NCBI RefSeq assembly: GCF_001013475.1
Contig: NZ_JZEF01000007.1
Coordinates: 61,071-97,461, forward strand
Reading direction: 5' to 3'
DNA length: 36,391 nucleotides
Source of the DNA: Xanthomonas arboricola pv. juglandis
Lineage (GTDB): Bacteria > Pseudomonadota > Gammaproteobacteria > Xanthomonadales > Xanthomonadaceae
Shown: positions 17,731 to 25,690 of the stretch, one piece after another
Numbering within the stretch: position 1 is the first letter of the stretch
Layout: every line of letters begins with the position of its first letter
Translations under genes and position numbers: made by a program
Notes under the pieces: model-generated
What the model saw: only the letters and a program-made list of their open reading frames with translations
Databases searched by the model: none
Told to the model about the DNA's origin: nothing

Positions 17731-18273
17731 TCAGCCGAGCAACACCGGCAATCCCCACAGCGACAGGCTGGCCAGCACTACGCCGATCGCGGTGGCAGCG
17801 AGTACGTCGCTGGGATAGTGCAGGCCCAGCACCACGCGCGACAGCGCCACGCCGGCCGAGAACGGCACCAGCAGGGGCGCCAGCCACGGGTAGTAGGCCA
17901 GTGCCACGATGCTGAAGGACACCGCGTGCAAGGTGTGGCCGGACGGAAAACTGAACTCGTCCAGCGGCGCCACCCAGGCGCGGATGCGCACATCGGCCGC
18001 ATACGGGCGTGGCCGACGTGTCCAGCGCTTGAGTGATTTGTACAAGGTCAGCGCGAGCACGCCGGTGGCGGCCATGTGCGCAGATGCACGCACGCCGTCC
18101 ATGCCGTCGAGCAGCACCAGCAAGCCCATCAGGCTGTACCAGAACACCCCATCGCCGAGCCTGCTGATGGTGGCGAATGCGCGCCGCACCGGGTGGCGCC
18201 GGCACCAGTGGTTGGCGCGCCGGCACCAGCGCGCTTCGTGACCGCGCAGAAGTTCAAGCCGCGTTGCCGACAT
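17731..18273 (-). CDS. PAP2-family membrane phosphatase
   Basis: A 180-aa integral membrane lipid or undecaprenyl phosphatase of the PAP2 superfamily. All three active-site motifs are present: Lys82-x6-Arg89-Pro90, PSGH at 110-113, and SRVVLGLHYPSD at 145-156 with the nucleophilic His152. About four to five hydrophobic helices surround them. Such enzymes act on phosphatidic acid, phosphatidylglycerol phosphate, undecaprenyl pyrophosphate or sugar-lipid phosphates; the substrate here is unknown. It starts inside the last 20 bp of the upstream glycosyltransferase gene, so the two are translationally coupled and likely work on the same lipid route. Confidence 0.9.
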   Translation of the reverse strand: MSATRLELLRGHEARWCRRANHWCRRHPVRRAFATISRLGDGVFWYSLMGLLVLLDGMDGVRASAHMAATGVLALTLYKSLKRWTRRPRPYAADVRIRAWVAPLDEFSFPSGHTLHAVSFSIVALAYYPWLAPLLVPFSAGVALSRVVLGLHYPSDVLAATAIGVVLASLSLWGLPVLLG

Positions 18274-19390
18274 AACGCCCCCGTGCCGCAGTGATGCCCA
18301 TCAGCAAGGCCTCGAAGTCGCAGACCACGTTGTCCGGATGCAGTTTCTTCATCGCCTGCGCGGCCGCCGCACCCAGGCGCTGGCGCATCGCATCGTCGTC
18401 GGTGAGTGCGACGGCCGCCTGGATGAACGCCTCGTCGTTCTCCACTGCCGCACCGCTGTGCCCGCTGCGCAGATACTCGCGTGCGGCGCCGTAGTCGAAG
18501 GCCACGGTGGCCACACCACTGGCCATCGCCTCCAGGGTCACGTTGCCGAAGGTCTCGCTGCGGCTGGGGAACAGGAACAGATCGCCGCTGGCGAAGTGGC
18601 GCGCCAGCGCCTCGCCGCGCTGGATGCCGCAGAAGATGAAGTCCGGATTCTCGTGCGCGATTTTTTCGCGTGCCGGGCCATCGCCCACCCAGACGAAGCG
18701 CGCCTTCGGGCGGATCTGCTGCAGCTTGCGGAACGCGCGAATCGCCAACGGCAGGTTCTTTTCGTTGGCGATGCGTCCGACATAGATCGCGGCGAAGCCT
18801 TCGCCCTCGATGCCCCATTCGGCACGCAAGGCCGGATCGCGCCGGGCCGGATCGAACTGCTGGCTGTCCACCGCGCGTGCCAGCAACTGCACGCGCTGGA
18901 AGCCGCCGTCGCGCAGGAACTGCTGCAGCTCGCGCGTGGGTACCAGGGTTGCCTCGGCCTGATTGTGGAAGCGGCGCATCCAGCGCAGCGCAGTGCCCTG
19001 CAGCCAGGCGGCACCGTAGTCGGGCAGGTACTCGTCAAAGCGGGTATGGAAGCCGGTGGCGACCGGAATGCCGAGCCGGCGTGCCGCACGCATCGCCGAC
19101 CAGCCCAGGGGGCCTTCCGTGGCCACATAGACCGCATCCGGTTGCGTGATTTGCCAATGACGAACGAGGCGTTGGGTTGCCGGCAACCCGAATTTCAGTC
19201 CCGGGTAGCGCGGCAGCGACGCGCCGCGCACCAGCAGGGCAGTGGCCGCATCGGTATCGCCGCTCTGCCGTGGACGCACCACGTCCACCTGGTGTCCGCG
19301 TGCGCGCAGGCCGGTTTCCAGCCCGTGCACGGTCAGCGCAACACCGTTGACTTCGGGGGGATAGGTTTCGGTAACGATCGCGTAGCGCAT
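18254..19390 (-). CDS. GT4-family glycosyltransferase, SQD2/diacylglycerol-glucosyltransferase-like
   Basis: A 378-aa GT-B fold retaining glycosyltransferase of family GT4. The N-terminal acceptor domain starts MRYAIVTETYPPEVNGVA and includes EGPLGWSA and FHTRFDEYLPDYG. The C-terminal donor domain carries YVGRIANEKNL and the nucleotide-sugar motif FPSRSETFGNVTLEAMASG. This pattern is typical of the branch containing plant SQD2 and bacterial diacylglycerol glycosyltransferases, which make phosphorus-free glycolipids. Assignment to diacylglycerol is inference. GGAG lies 8 nt before the ATG. The gene overlaps the PAP2 gene by 20 bp and lies downstream of the phoBR-ppk-ppx block in the same orientation. 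Confidence 0.88.
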   Translation of the reverse strand: MRYAIVTETYPPEVNGVALTVHGLETGLRARGHQVDVVRPRQSGDTDAATALLVRGASLPRYPGLKFGLPATQRLVRHWQITQPDAVYVATEGPLGWSAMRAARRLGIPVATGFHTRFDEYLPDYGAAWLQGTALRWMRRFHNQAEATLVPTRELQQFLRDGGFQRVQLLARAVDSQQFDPARRDPALRAEWGIEGEGFAAIYVGRIANEKNLPLAIRAFRKLQQIRPKARFVWVGDGPAREKIAHENPDFIFCGIQRGEALARHFASGDLFLFPSRSETFGNVTLEAMASGVATVAFDYGAAREYLRSGHSGAAVENDEAFIQAAVALTDDDAMRQRLGAAAAQAMKKLHPDNVVCDFEALLMGITAARGRYVGNAA

Positions 19391-19475
19391 GCCCGTTCTC
19401 CGGTTTTCGCTAGCTTCCGGGAGGGCGATGGCATGGATGTTGCGCGCATAAGTCGCGGCGGTGACAGTGGAGCCG

Positions 19476-19595
19476 GGAATTGGGAATTGGGAATCGCAGA
19501 GGCAGCGTGCTGCACTTGTTCAGCGTAATCGCCACCAGTCAAAACTTCTCAGAGCTCCGTGGTCGACTATTCCCGAATCCCCATTCCCGATTCCC
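19476..19595. repeat. Inverted clusters of GGGAATT/GGGAATC heptamers
   Basis: 19476-19496 reads GGGAATT, GGGAATT, GGGAATC. About 70 bp on, 19569-19595 carries the complementary ATTCCC/GATTCCC units. The two clusters could pair into a long hairpin in the 222-bp gap between ppx and the glycosyltransferase gene. No gene lies in this gap. Confidence 0.8.
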
Positions 19596-19596
19596 G

Positions 19597-19617
19597 CCTG
19601 AGGCCGCAGGCCTCAGG
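19597..19617 (-). terminator. Hairpin at the ppx stop codon
   Basis: CCTGAGGCC and GGCCTCAGG form a perfect 9-bp stem with a GCA loop that overlaps the ppx stop codon (19613-19615). There is no T run, so termination is plausible but not certain. Confidence 0.45.
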
Positions 19618-21139
19618 TCACAAATGGTTTGAACGCGATCCCCAGCCCGGCCATGCTTTCGACTTCGCCGATCAGGTCGGCGCGCAGCAGCGGGCGCGAG
19701 TCGATCCAGCTTTGCGACAGGATCAATGACAGGCGGGTGTCATCGGCGGTGAGTTCCAGGGTCGGAATCGGGTCCGATTCGTGTGCGCGGTGCAGCAGCA
19801 CCGCCAGCCGCAGCAGCGCGGCCTTGCGCCGGGTCGGCAGCAGCAGGCGGTCCGGCAGCGCATCAAACGCGGTCTTGGGCACGTTGCGCCGGTGTGTGCG
19901 CACCAGCGATGCCAGCACCTGCTGCTCCTGGCGCGAGAAACCGGCGATGTCCGAGTGCTCCAGGATGTAGCTGCCGTGCACGTGGTACTGGCTGTGCGCG
20001 ATGATCAGGCCCAGCTCGTGCAGGCGCGCAGCGCGGCGCAACACCTGCGCGTCGTCGCCATCCAGCTGCCAGGATTCGCAGACCTGGTCGAACAGGCGGC
20101 AGGCCGTGGCTTCCACGCGCTGCGCCTGCACTTCGTCGATGCCGTAACGTTGCACCAGCGAGGCCACCGAGCTGTCGCGCGGGTCGTTCTCGCCGCCGCG
20201 GCCGAGCATGTCGTAGAGGATGCCTTCGCGCATCGCCGCCTTGCTGACCATCAGCTTCTCCAGCCCTAGCGCCTGGAACGCCGCTTCCAGCACCAGGATG
20301 CCGCCGGCGATGATCGGCCGGCGTTCGGCGGCCAGGCCGGGCAACTGGATGTCTTCGATGCGCTTGGCCTTGAGCAATTCATCGCGCAGCGCCGGCAGCG
20401 CCTCGGCGGTGATTGCGCCCTTGGTAAGCTTCATCGCCGCACAGATCTCGCCGATGGCCTTGTGCGTGCCGGACGAGCCGATCGCCTCGTGCCAGCCCAG
20501 CGCCTTGTACTGATTGGCGAACTGCTGGAACTCGGCGCCGATCTCGGTCAGCGCATCCTTCCATTTCTTCTTCGACAGCTTGCCGCCGGGAAAGAAGCGG
20601 CGCGTGCTGGCGATGCAGCCGGCCTGCAGCGATTCGCGTTCCAGGGTCTGGAACCCGCGGCCGATGATGAACTCGGTCGAGCCGCCGCCGATGTCGATCA
20701 CCAGCCGGCGTTGATCGGGTTTGGGCGGCTGCGCATGCGCAACGCCGAGATAGATCAGGCGCGCTTCCTCGCGTCCGCTGACGACTTCGATCGCATGCCC
20801 GAGCGCGGTTTCGGCCGGCATCAGGAACGCCTGCGGCGAGCGCAGCTGACGCACCGTGTTGGTGGCCAGCGCGCGTACGCGCAACGACGGCACTTCCCGG
20901 ATGCGCTGGCCAAAGCGCGCCAGGCATTCGAGCGCGCGCTGGCGCGCTTCGTTGGAGATGCCACCCTTGCCATCCAGGCCGTCGGCCATGCGCACGGTTT
21001 CGCGCAGGCGATCGACCACGCGCAGCTGACCCATCAGGTAGCGCGCAATGACCATGTGGAAGCTGTTGGATCCTAAGTCGATGGCGGCGAGGAAATCGCC
21101 ATCGCGCAGGGGCGGGATCGTGGGGGAGGGCATTGGCAT
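19613..21139 (-). CDS. ppx: Exopolyphosphatase (Ppx/GppA family)
   Basis: A 508-aa enzyme of the ASKHA (actin/Hsp70) fold that removes terminal phosphates from polyphosphate; relatives also hydrolyse pppGpp. The N-terminal domain shows AAIDLGSNSFHMVIARY near residue 18 and the second phosphate-binding motif DIGGGSTEFIIG near residue 147. The C-terminal half is helical and HD-like (RAARLHELGLIIAHSQYH). It lies 57 bp downstream of ppk1 in the same direction, so polyphosphate synthesis and breakdown are probably co-transcribed. An alternative start two codons downstream (21133) is equally possible. Confidence 0.95.
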   Translation of the reverse strand: MPMPSPTIPPLRDGDFLAAIDLGSNSFHMVIARYLMGQLRVVDRLRETVRMADGLDGKGGISNEARQRALECLARFGQRIREVPSLRVRALATNTVRQLRSPQAFLMPAETALGHAIEVVSGREEARLIYLGVAHAQPPKPDQRRLVIDIGGGSTEFIIGRGFQTLERESLQAGCIASTRRFFPGGKLSKKKWKDALTEIGAEFQQFANQYKALGWHEAIGSSGTHKAIGEICAAMKLTKGAITAEALPALRDELLKAKRIEDIQLPGLAAERRPIIAGGILVLEAAFQALGLEKLMVSKAAMREGILYDMLGRGGENDPRDSSVASLVQRYGIDEVQAQRVEATACRLFDQVCESWQLDGDDAQVLRRAARLHELGLIIAHSQYHVHGSYILEHSDIAGFSRQEQQVLASLVRTHRRNVPKTAFDALPDRLLLPTRRKAALLRLAVLLHRAHESDPIPTLELTADDTRLSLILSQSWIDSRPLLRADLIGEVESMAGLGIAFKPFVT

Positions 21140-21196
21140 GGGCGCATGGTAGCCGATGGGCCGTTGGCCCCGTGAGGGGCCAAGCCCGCGCCGCTT

Positions 21197-23299
21197 TCAG
21201 ATCCGCTCGAGCAAGGTCATCTGCGCCGAATGGGCCGGCTCGCCAGGGCCGGGTATGCGCTTGTGATAGACGCCGTCAGCATCCAGTTCCCAGGCGTTGA
21301 CGTTGTCGTCCAGGTAGTTCTGCAGCACTTCGCGGTAGACGCGCTTGGCCAGATCCGGGTCCAGGATCGGGAAGCAGGTCTCCACGCGCCGCAGCAGGTT
21401 GCGCTCCAGCCAATCGGCGCTGGCGCAGTACAACTCTGCCGCGCCATCGTTGCCGAACCAGTACACGCGGCTATGTTCCAGAAAACGCCCCACGATCGAG
21501 CGCACGCGGATATTGTCGGACACGCCGGGCACGCCCGGGCGCAGCGTGCAGGCGCCGCGCACGATCAGGTCGATCTGCACGCCGGCTTGCGAGGCGGTAT
21601 ACAGCGCACGCACGACCTGCGGCTCGTTGAGGGCATTCATCTTGGCGATGATGCGGCCCGGGCGGCCATTGCGGGCCAGCCGCGTTTCGCGCTCGATCCG
21701 CTTCAACACGCCGGCGTGCAGGGTGAAGGGCGACTGCAGCAACTGCTCCAGCTTCATGCGCGGGGCCAGCCCGGACAACTGCTGGAACAGCATGTGCACG
21801 TCGTTGCCGATTTCCACATCCGCGGTGATCAGGCTGATGTCGGTATACAGGCGTGCGGTGCCGCTGTGGTAATTGCCGGTGCCCAGATGCACATAGCGTT
21901 TGAGCTTGCGTCCCTCGCGGCGCACGATCAGCAGCATCTTGGCGTGCGTCTTGAAGCCGACCACGCCGTACACCACCTGCACGCCGGCTTCCTGCAGCTT
22001 GTCGGCCAGGCCCAGGTTGGCCTCTTCGTCGAAGCGCGCGCGCAGCTCCACCACCACGGTGACGTCCTTGCCGTTGCGCGCGGCCAGGATCAACGCATCG
22101 ACGATCAGCGAGTCCTTGCCGGTGCGGTACAGCGTCTGCTTGATCGCCAGCACGTTCGGGTCGACCGCGGCCTGGCGGATCACGTCAAGCACCGCAGTGA
22201 ATGCATCGAAGGGGTGATGCAGCAGCACATCGCCCTTGCTGACGATCTCGAAGATGCCGTCGTTGTCGCGCAGGGTGCGCGGGTTGAACAACGGATACTT
22301 CAGTTCGGGGCGCTGCACCAGATCGTAGACCTGGGTGACGCGGCTCAGGTTGACCGGCCCGACGATGCGGTACACCGCGTTTTCGCTCAGGCCGAAGTTC
22401 TGCAGCAGGGTGCGCATGATCGGCGCCGGGCAGTCGTGCGCGATCTCCAGGCGCACCGCCGGGCGATAGCCGCGGGTGACCAGCTCGTCGCGCAAGGCCA
22501 GCGCCAGGTTCTCGACCTCTTCCTCGTCCACCACCAGTTCGGAGTTGCGGGTGACGCGGAACTGATACGAACCCTTGACCTGCATGCCGGGGAACAGCTC
22601 GTCGACGAACTCGGACAGCACCGAGGACAGGAACACGAAGCTCTGCGTGCCCTCCGGCGACAGGCTCGCCGGCAGCTGGATGATGCGCGGCAACGAGCGC
22701 GGCGCACGCACGATGGCCAGATGACCGGCGCGCCCGAACGCGTCCTGGCCCTCCAGCACCACCACGATGTTCAAGGTCTTGTTGAGGATCTTCGGAAACG
22801 GATGCGCCGGGTCCAGCCCCAGCGGCGACAGCACCGGCATGATCTCGTTGCGGAAGTACGCCCGCAGCCAGCGCTTCTGACGCGAGGTCCAGGCCGTGCG
22901 GCTGAGCACAGCCACGCCGGCATCTTCCATCGCCGGGCGCAGCACTTCATTCCACGCGTGGTACTGCTGTTCGACCAGCTTGGCGGCGCGGTCGTGCACC
23001 GCGTTGAGGATGGCGGTCGGGCTCAGGCCATCCGGCGCCGGCGGCAGGCCGAACTCCTGCGCATGCCGCACGGTGGCGGCGCGGATCTCGAAGAATTCAT
23101 CCAGATTGGTGCAGGAAATGCACAGGAACCGCAGCCGTTCCAGCAATGGCACCTGCTCGTCCAACGCCTGTGCCAGCACCCGGAAATTGAAGTCCAGCTG
23201 CGACAGTTCCCGGTTGATGTACAGCGCCGGATCGCGCAACGGATCGGTGGCGATGTCCTCGGAAGGTGTGACGTCGTGCAGTTCTTTGGCGTGGCCCAT
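21197..23299 (-). CDS. ppk1: Polyphosphate kinase 1
   Basis: A 700-aa enzyme that reversibly transfers the gamma-phosphate of ATP onto polyphosphate chains at the membrane. The N-terminal domain opens with YINRELSQLDFNFRVL. The two conserved catalytic histidines are His452 (GFKTHAKM) and His471 (YVHLGTGNYH). Their 19-residue spacing is the same as that of E. coli His435/His454; His452 is expected to be autophosphorylated. The C-terminal phospholipase-D-like domain is complete. It sits between phoR (122 bp upstream) and ppx. No PhoB box is seen directly in front of it. Confidence 0.96.
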   Translation of the reverse strand: MGHAKELHDVTPSEDIATDPLRDPALYINRELSQLDFNFRVLAQALDEQVPLLERLRFLCISCTNLDEFFEIRAATVRHAQEFGLPPAPDGLSPTAILNAVHDRAAKLVEQQYHAWNEVLRPAMEDAGVAVLSRTAWTSRQKRWLRAYFRNEIMPVLSPLGLDPAHPFPKILNKTLNIVVVLEGQDAFGRAGHLAIVRAPRSLPRIIQLPASLSPEGTQSFVFLSSVLSEFVDELFPGMQVKGSYQFRVTRNSELVVDEEEVENLALALRDELVTRGYRPAVRLEIAHDCPAPIMRTLLQNFGLSENAVYRIVGPVNLSRVTQVYDLVQRPELKYPLFNPRTLRDNDGIFEIVSKGDVLLHHPFDAFTAVLDVIRQAAVDPNVLAIKQTLYRTGKDSLIVDALILAARNGKDVTVVVELRARFDEEANLGLADKLQEAGVQVVYGVVGFKTHAKMLLIVRREGRKLKRYVHLGTGNYHSGTARLYTDISLITADVEIGNDVHMLFQQLSGLAPRMKLEQLLQSPFTLHAGVLKRIERETRLARNGRPGRIIAKMNALNEPQVVRALYTASQAGVQIDLIVRGACTLRPGVPGVSDNIRVRSIVGRFLEHSRVYWFGNDGAAELYCASADWLERNLLRRVETCFPILDPDLAKRVYREVLQNYLDDNVNAWELDADGVYHKRIPGPGEPAHSAQMTLLERI

Positions 23300-23421
23300 T
23301 GGAATCGGTCATCAAGACGGAGATAGTGTGCGGCGTGGCAGCGCGGCAGGTGCAGCGCAGGCAATGCAGCGCGTCGTGCGCGTGCGCATCGCACCGCGTT
23401 GCGGCGCGCACCCCTTACATA

Positions 23422-24750
23422 TCACGCCGAACGTGACAGTGGCAGGGACTGATCGCGCTGCACGACGCGCGCAGCGACAAAATGGCATGAGAATTCGCTC
23501 CCGCGTCCGACTTCGCTTTCGATTTCCAGACGCGCCTGGTGCAGTCCCAGGATGTGCTTGACGATCGACAGCCCAAGCCCGGTGCCGCCGCTCTCGCGCG
23601 AGCGGCTGCTGGAGACGCGATAGAAGCGCTCGGTGATGCGCGGCAGATGCGAGGCGGGAATGCCGTAGCCGGTGTCGCGCACCGCCAGGGCCGCGCCATC
23701 GCCTTCGCGCACGAAGCGGATCGTCACCGTGCCGCCGCCGGGCGTGTAGCGCACCGCGTTGGTGACCAGGTTCGAGAAGGCGCTATGCAGCTCCTTGTTG
23801 GAGCCGAGCAGGTCCACGCCGGCCTCGTCGAACACTTCCACGGTGTGGCGGCCCTGGCTGTGCGCTTCGGCCTCGCGCCGCAGCGTCGACAGCATCGGCG
23901 CCATCGCCACGTGTTCCTCGCCGAGTTCTTCCTGCGATTCCAGCCGCGACAGCGTCAGCAGATCTTCGACCAGTTGCGCCATGCGCTGCGACTGCTTGCG
24001 CATCTCGGCCAGCATCGGGCCCGAATCGGGAAAGTCTTCCGGGTCGAGCATGTCCAGATAGCCGTGCACCACCGTCAATGGCGTACGCAGCTCGTGCGAG
24101 ACGTTGGCCACGAAGTCGCGGCGCACCTGCTCCAGTCGCAGCAGTTTGCTGACATCGCGCGCCACCAGCAGCCAGTAATCGTCGGAGTAGGGGATCAGGC
24201 GCAGATTCAGGCGCAGGTCCGGATCCACCGGCGAGGCGGCGTCGAGCATGGGCTCGGCATTGCGGCCGGCGGCCAGCCAGTGCGCCAGCGGCAACGGCTG
24301 CAACCGCTCCACCACCGACACGCCCATGTCGCCCGGATGATGCAGCCCCAGCAGTCCGCCCGCGGCCCGGTTGAACCACTGCACGCGCTGGCTGTTGCGA
24401 TCCACCACCACCACCGCATCCGGCAGCGCCTGCGCGGCGGCGCGGTAGGTGCGCAGCATCTCGATCAGGCGGCGCTTGCGCCCGCGCATTTCGGCCTGGC
24501 TGCGATAGAGCAGACGATCCAGCTCGTTCCAGGCGCCGATCCCGGCGGCGGGCTCGGCGCGCTGGCGCGCGGTCAGGCGCTGCAGCACCTGGCGCAGCCG
24601 CCAGTAATGCCAGGCCAGCACCCCCAGCGCGGTCAGCGTCAACGCCATCCACACATGCTCGATCAGCACGCCGACCAGCACGGCAGCGCCCAGCAACAGC
24701 GCGAGAGTGCCGAGCGTCTTGAGCCAGGCGGAACGGATATGTTGAGGCAT
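23422..24750 (-). CDS. phoR: Phosphate-regulon sensor histidine kinase PhoR
   Basis: A membrane-bound sensor kinase (442 aa). Two hydrophobic helices lie near residues 12-50 and are followed by a PAS domain (PDAVVVVDRNSQRVQWFN near 110). The DHp domain carries the phospho-accepting His219 in FVANVSHELRTPL. The CHK ATPase domain has N box (FSNLVTNAVRYTP), G1 (DTGYGIP) and G2 (GGTGLGLSIVK). It lacks a large periplasmic domain, as expected for PhoR, which senses phosphate through the Pst/PhoU system. The ATG at 24750 is preferred; a GTG five codons upstream is possible, and neither has a good ribosome binding site. It lies 76 bp downstream of phoB. Confidence 0.94.
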   Translation of the reverse strand: MPQHIRSAWLKTLGTLALLLGAAVLVGVLIEHVWMALTLTALGVLAWHYWRLRQVLQRLTARQRAEPAAGIGAWNELDRLLYRSQAEMRGRKRRLIEMLRTYRAAAQALPDAVVVVDRNSQRVQWFNRAAGGLLGLHHPGDMGVSVVERLQPLPLAHWLAAGRNAEPMLDAASPVDPDLRLNLRLIPYSDDYWLLVARDVSKLLRLEQVRRDFVANVSHELRTPLTVVHGYLDMLDPEDFPDSGPMLAEMRKQSQRMAQLVEDLLTLSRLESQEELGEEHVAMAPMLSTLRREAEAHSQGRHTVEVFDEAGVDLLGSNKELHSAFSNLVTNAVRYTPGGGTVTIRFVREGDGAALAVRDTGYGIPASHLPRITERFYRVSSSRSRESGGTGLGLSIVKHILGLHQARLEIESEVGRGSEFSCHFVAARVVQRDQSLPLSRSA

Positions 24751-24826
24751 GGAAGGCGTTACCACGGAGCGTCAGTAGGCGTGCGAGCCGGCCGGCCTGC
24801 AGGGCCGACCGGCTGTGCGGCAACCA

Positions 24827-25516
24827 CTAGGTTGCCGAAGAGAAACGGTAGCCCGAGCCACGCACGGTCTGCACCATGTTTTCCAGGCCGAACGGTTCCA
24901 GCGTCTTGCGCAGGCGGCGGATGTGCACGTCAATGGTGCGCTCTTCCACATACACGCTGCCGCCCCAGACATGATCCAGCAGCTGGGTGCGGGTATACAC
25001 GCGCTCGGGATGTGTCATGAAAAAGTGCAGCAGGCGGTATTCGGTCGGGCCGATCGGCACCGGCGCATCGCCGGCAAACACCCGGTGCGCGGCGCCGTCG
25101 ATGCGCAGGCGGCCCACGGCCACGCTGCCGTCCTCGTCATCCTCGCGGGTGCGACGCATCACCGCGCGGATGCGCGCCAGCAACTCGCGCGCCGAGAACG
25201 GCTTGACCACGTAATCGTCGACCCCGGCTTCCAGGCCACCGACGCGGTCGTTCTCTTCGCCGCGCGCGGTCAGCATGATGATCGGAATCTCGCGGGTCAG
25301 CTGTTCCTTGCGCCAGCGCCGTGCCAGATCCAGCCCGCTGGTGCCTGGCAGCATCCAGTCCAGCAGGATCAGGTCCGGCACGCGGTCGGCGATGGCGGTC
25401 TGCGCCTCGCGGGCATCACCGGCATGGATGGGTTCGAACTCGCCTTTGCGCAGCGCGAACGCCACCATGTCGCGAATCGCGGGTTCGTCATCGACGATCA
25501 GAATGCGTTTTTGCAC
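24827..25516 (-). CDS. phoB: Phosphate-regulon response regulator PhoB
   Basis: An OmpR-type response regulator of 229 aa, the same length as E. coli PhoB. The receiver domain has acidic residues Asp9 and Asp10, phospho-acceptor Asp53 and the conserved Lys105. The C-terminal winged-helix DNA-binding domain ends with the recognition-helix region RTIDVHIRRLRKTLE and GSGYRF. When phosphorylated by PhoR it binds PhoB boxes and recruits sigma70 RNA polymerase. The GTG start at 25516 gives the canonical N-terminus (QKRILIVDDE); the frame continues upstream but runs through the promoter. It carries its own PhoB box at 25567-25584, so positive autoregulation is expected. Confidence 0.96.
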   Translation of the reverse strand: MQKRILIVDDEPAIRDMVAFALRKGEFEPIHAGDAREAQTAIADRVPDLILLDWMLPGTSGLDLARRWRKEQLTREIPIIMLTARGEENDRVGGLEAGVDDYVVKPFSARELLARIRAVMRRTREDDEDGSVAVGRLRIDGAAHRVFAGDAPVPIGPTEYRLLHFFMTHPERVYTRTQLLDHVWGGSVYVEERTIDVHIRRLRKTLEPFGLENMVQTVRGSGYRFSSAT

Positions 25517-25550
25517 GCGGGGCTTACCGTCTGGCTTTAGATTGATCGCC

Positions 25551-25584
25551 AGTAGACTACGGTTTTGTGACTCTAATGTGACAT
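25551..25584 (-). promoter_or_regulatory. PhoB box and -10 element of the phoB promoter
   Basis: On the minus strand, ATGTCAC-ATTA-GAGTCAC (25584 down to 25567) matches the PhoB box as two direct 7-bp repeats with an 11-bp period: 6 of 7 and 5 of 7. Exactly 10 bp later comes TCTACT (25556-25551), which matches 4 of 6 of TATAAT. The leader to the GTG start is about 30 nt. The geometry equals that of the lipase promoter at 4480. Confidence 0.78.
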
Positions 25585-25690
25585 GCCTGAGGACTGCCGC
25601 CGTGGCCAAAGCGGCCTGTGCCACTGGCAGGCGCGGTGCTGAACCCGTCGGCACGTGCCCGAATGACCGCTGCGCCAACCGTCACATGCG

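Noticed and set aside
19455..19480. PhoB box upstream of the SQD2-like glycosyltransferase
   Set aside because: Only one CTGTCAC half-site is present on the minus strand; neither flanking position at an 11-bp period matches.
21230..23326. Long forward open frame opposite ppk1
   Set aside because: It is an antisense shadow: composition is dominated by Gln/His/Val/Ala and it has no domain, while ppk1 is complete on the other strand.
23539..25020. Long forward open frame opposite phoR and the end of phoB
   Set aside because: It runs antisense across two well-defined regulatory genes and has no protein-like pattern.
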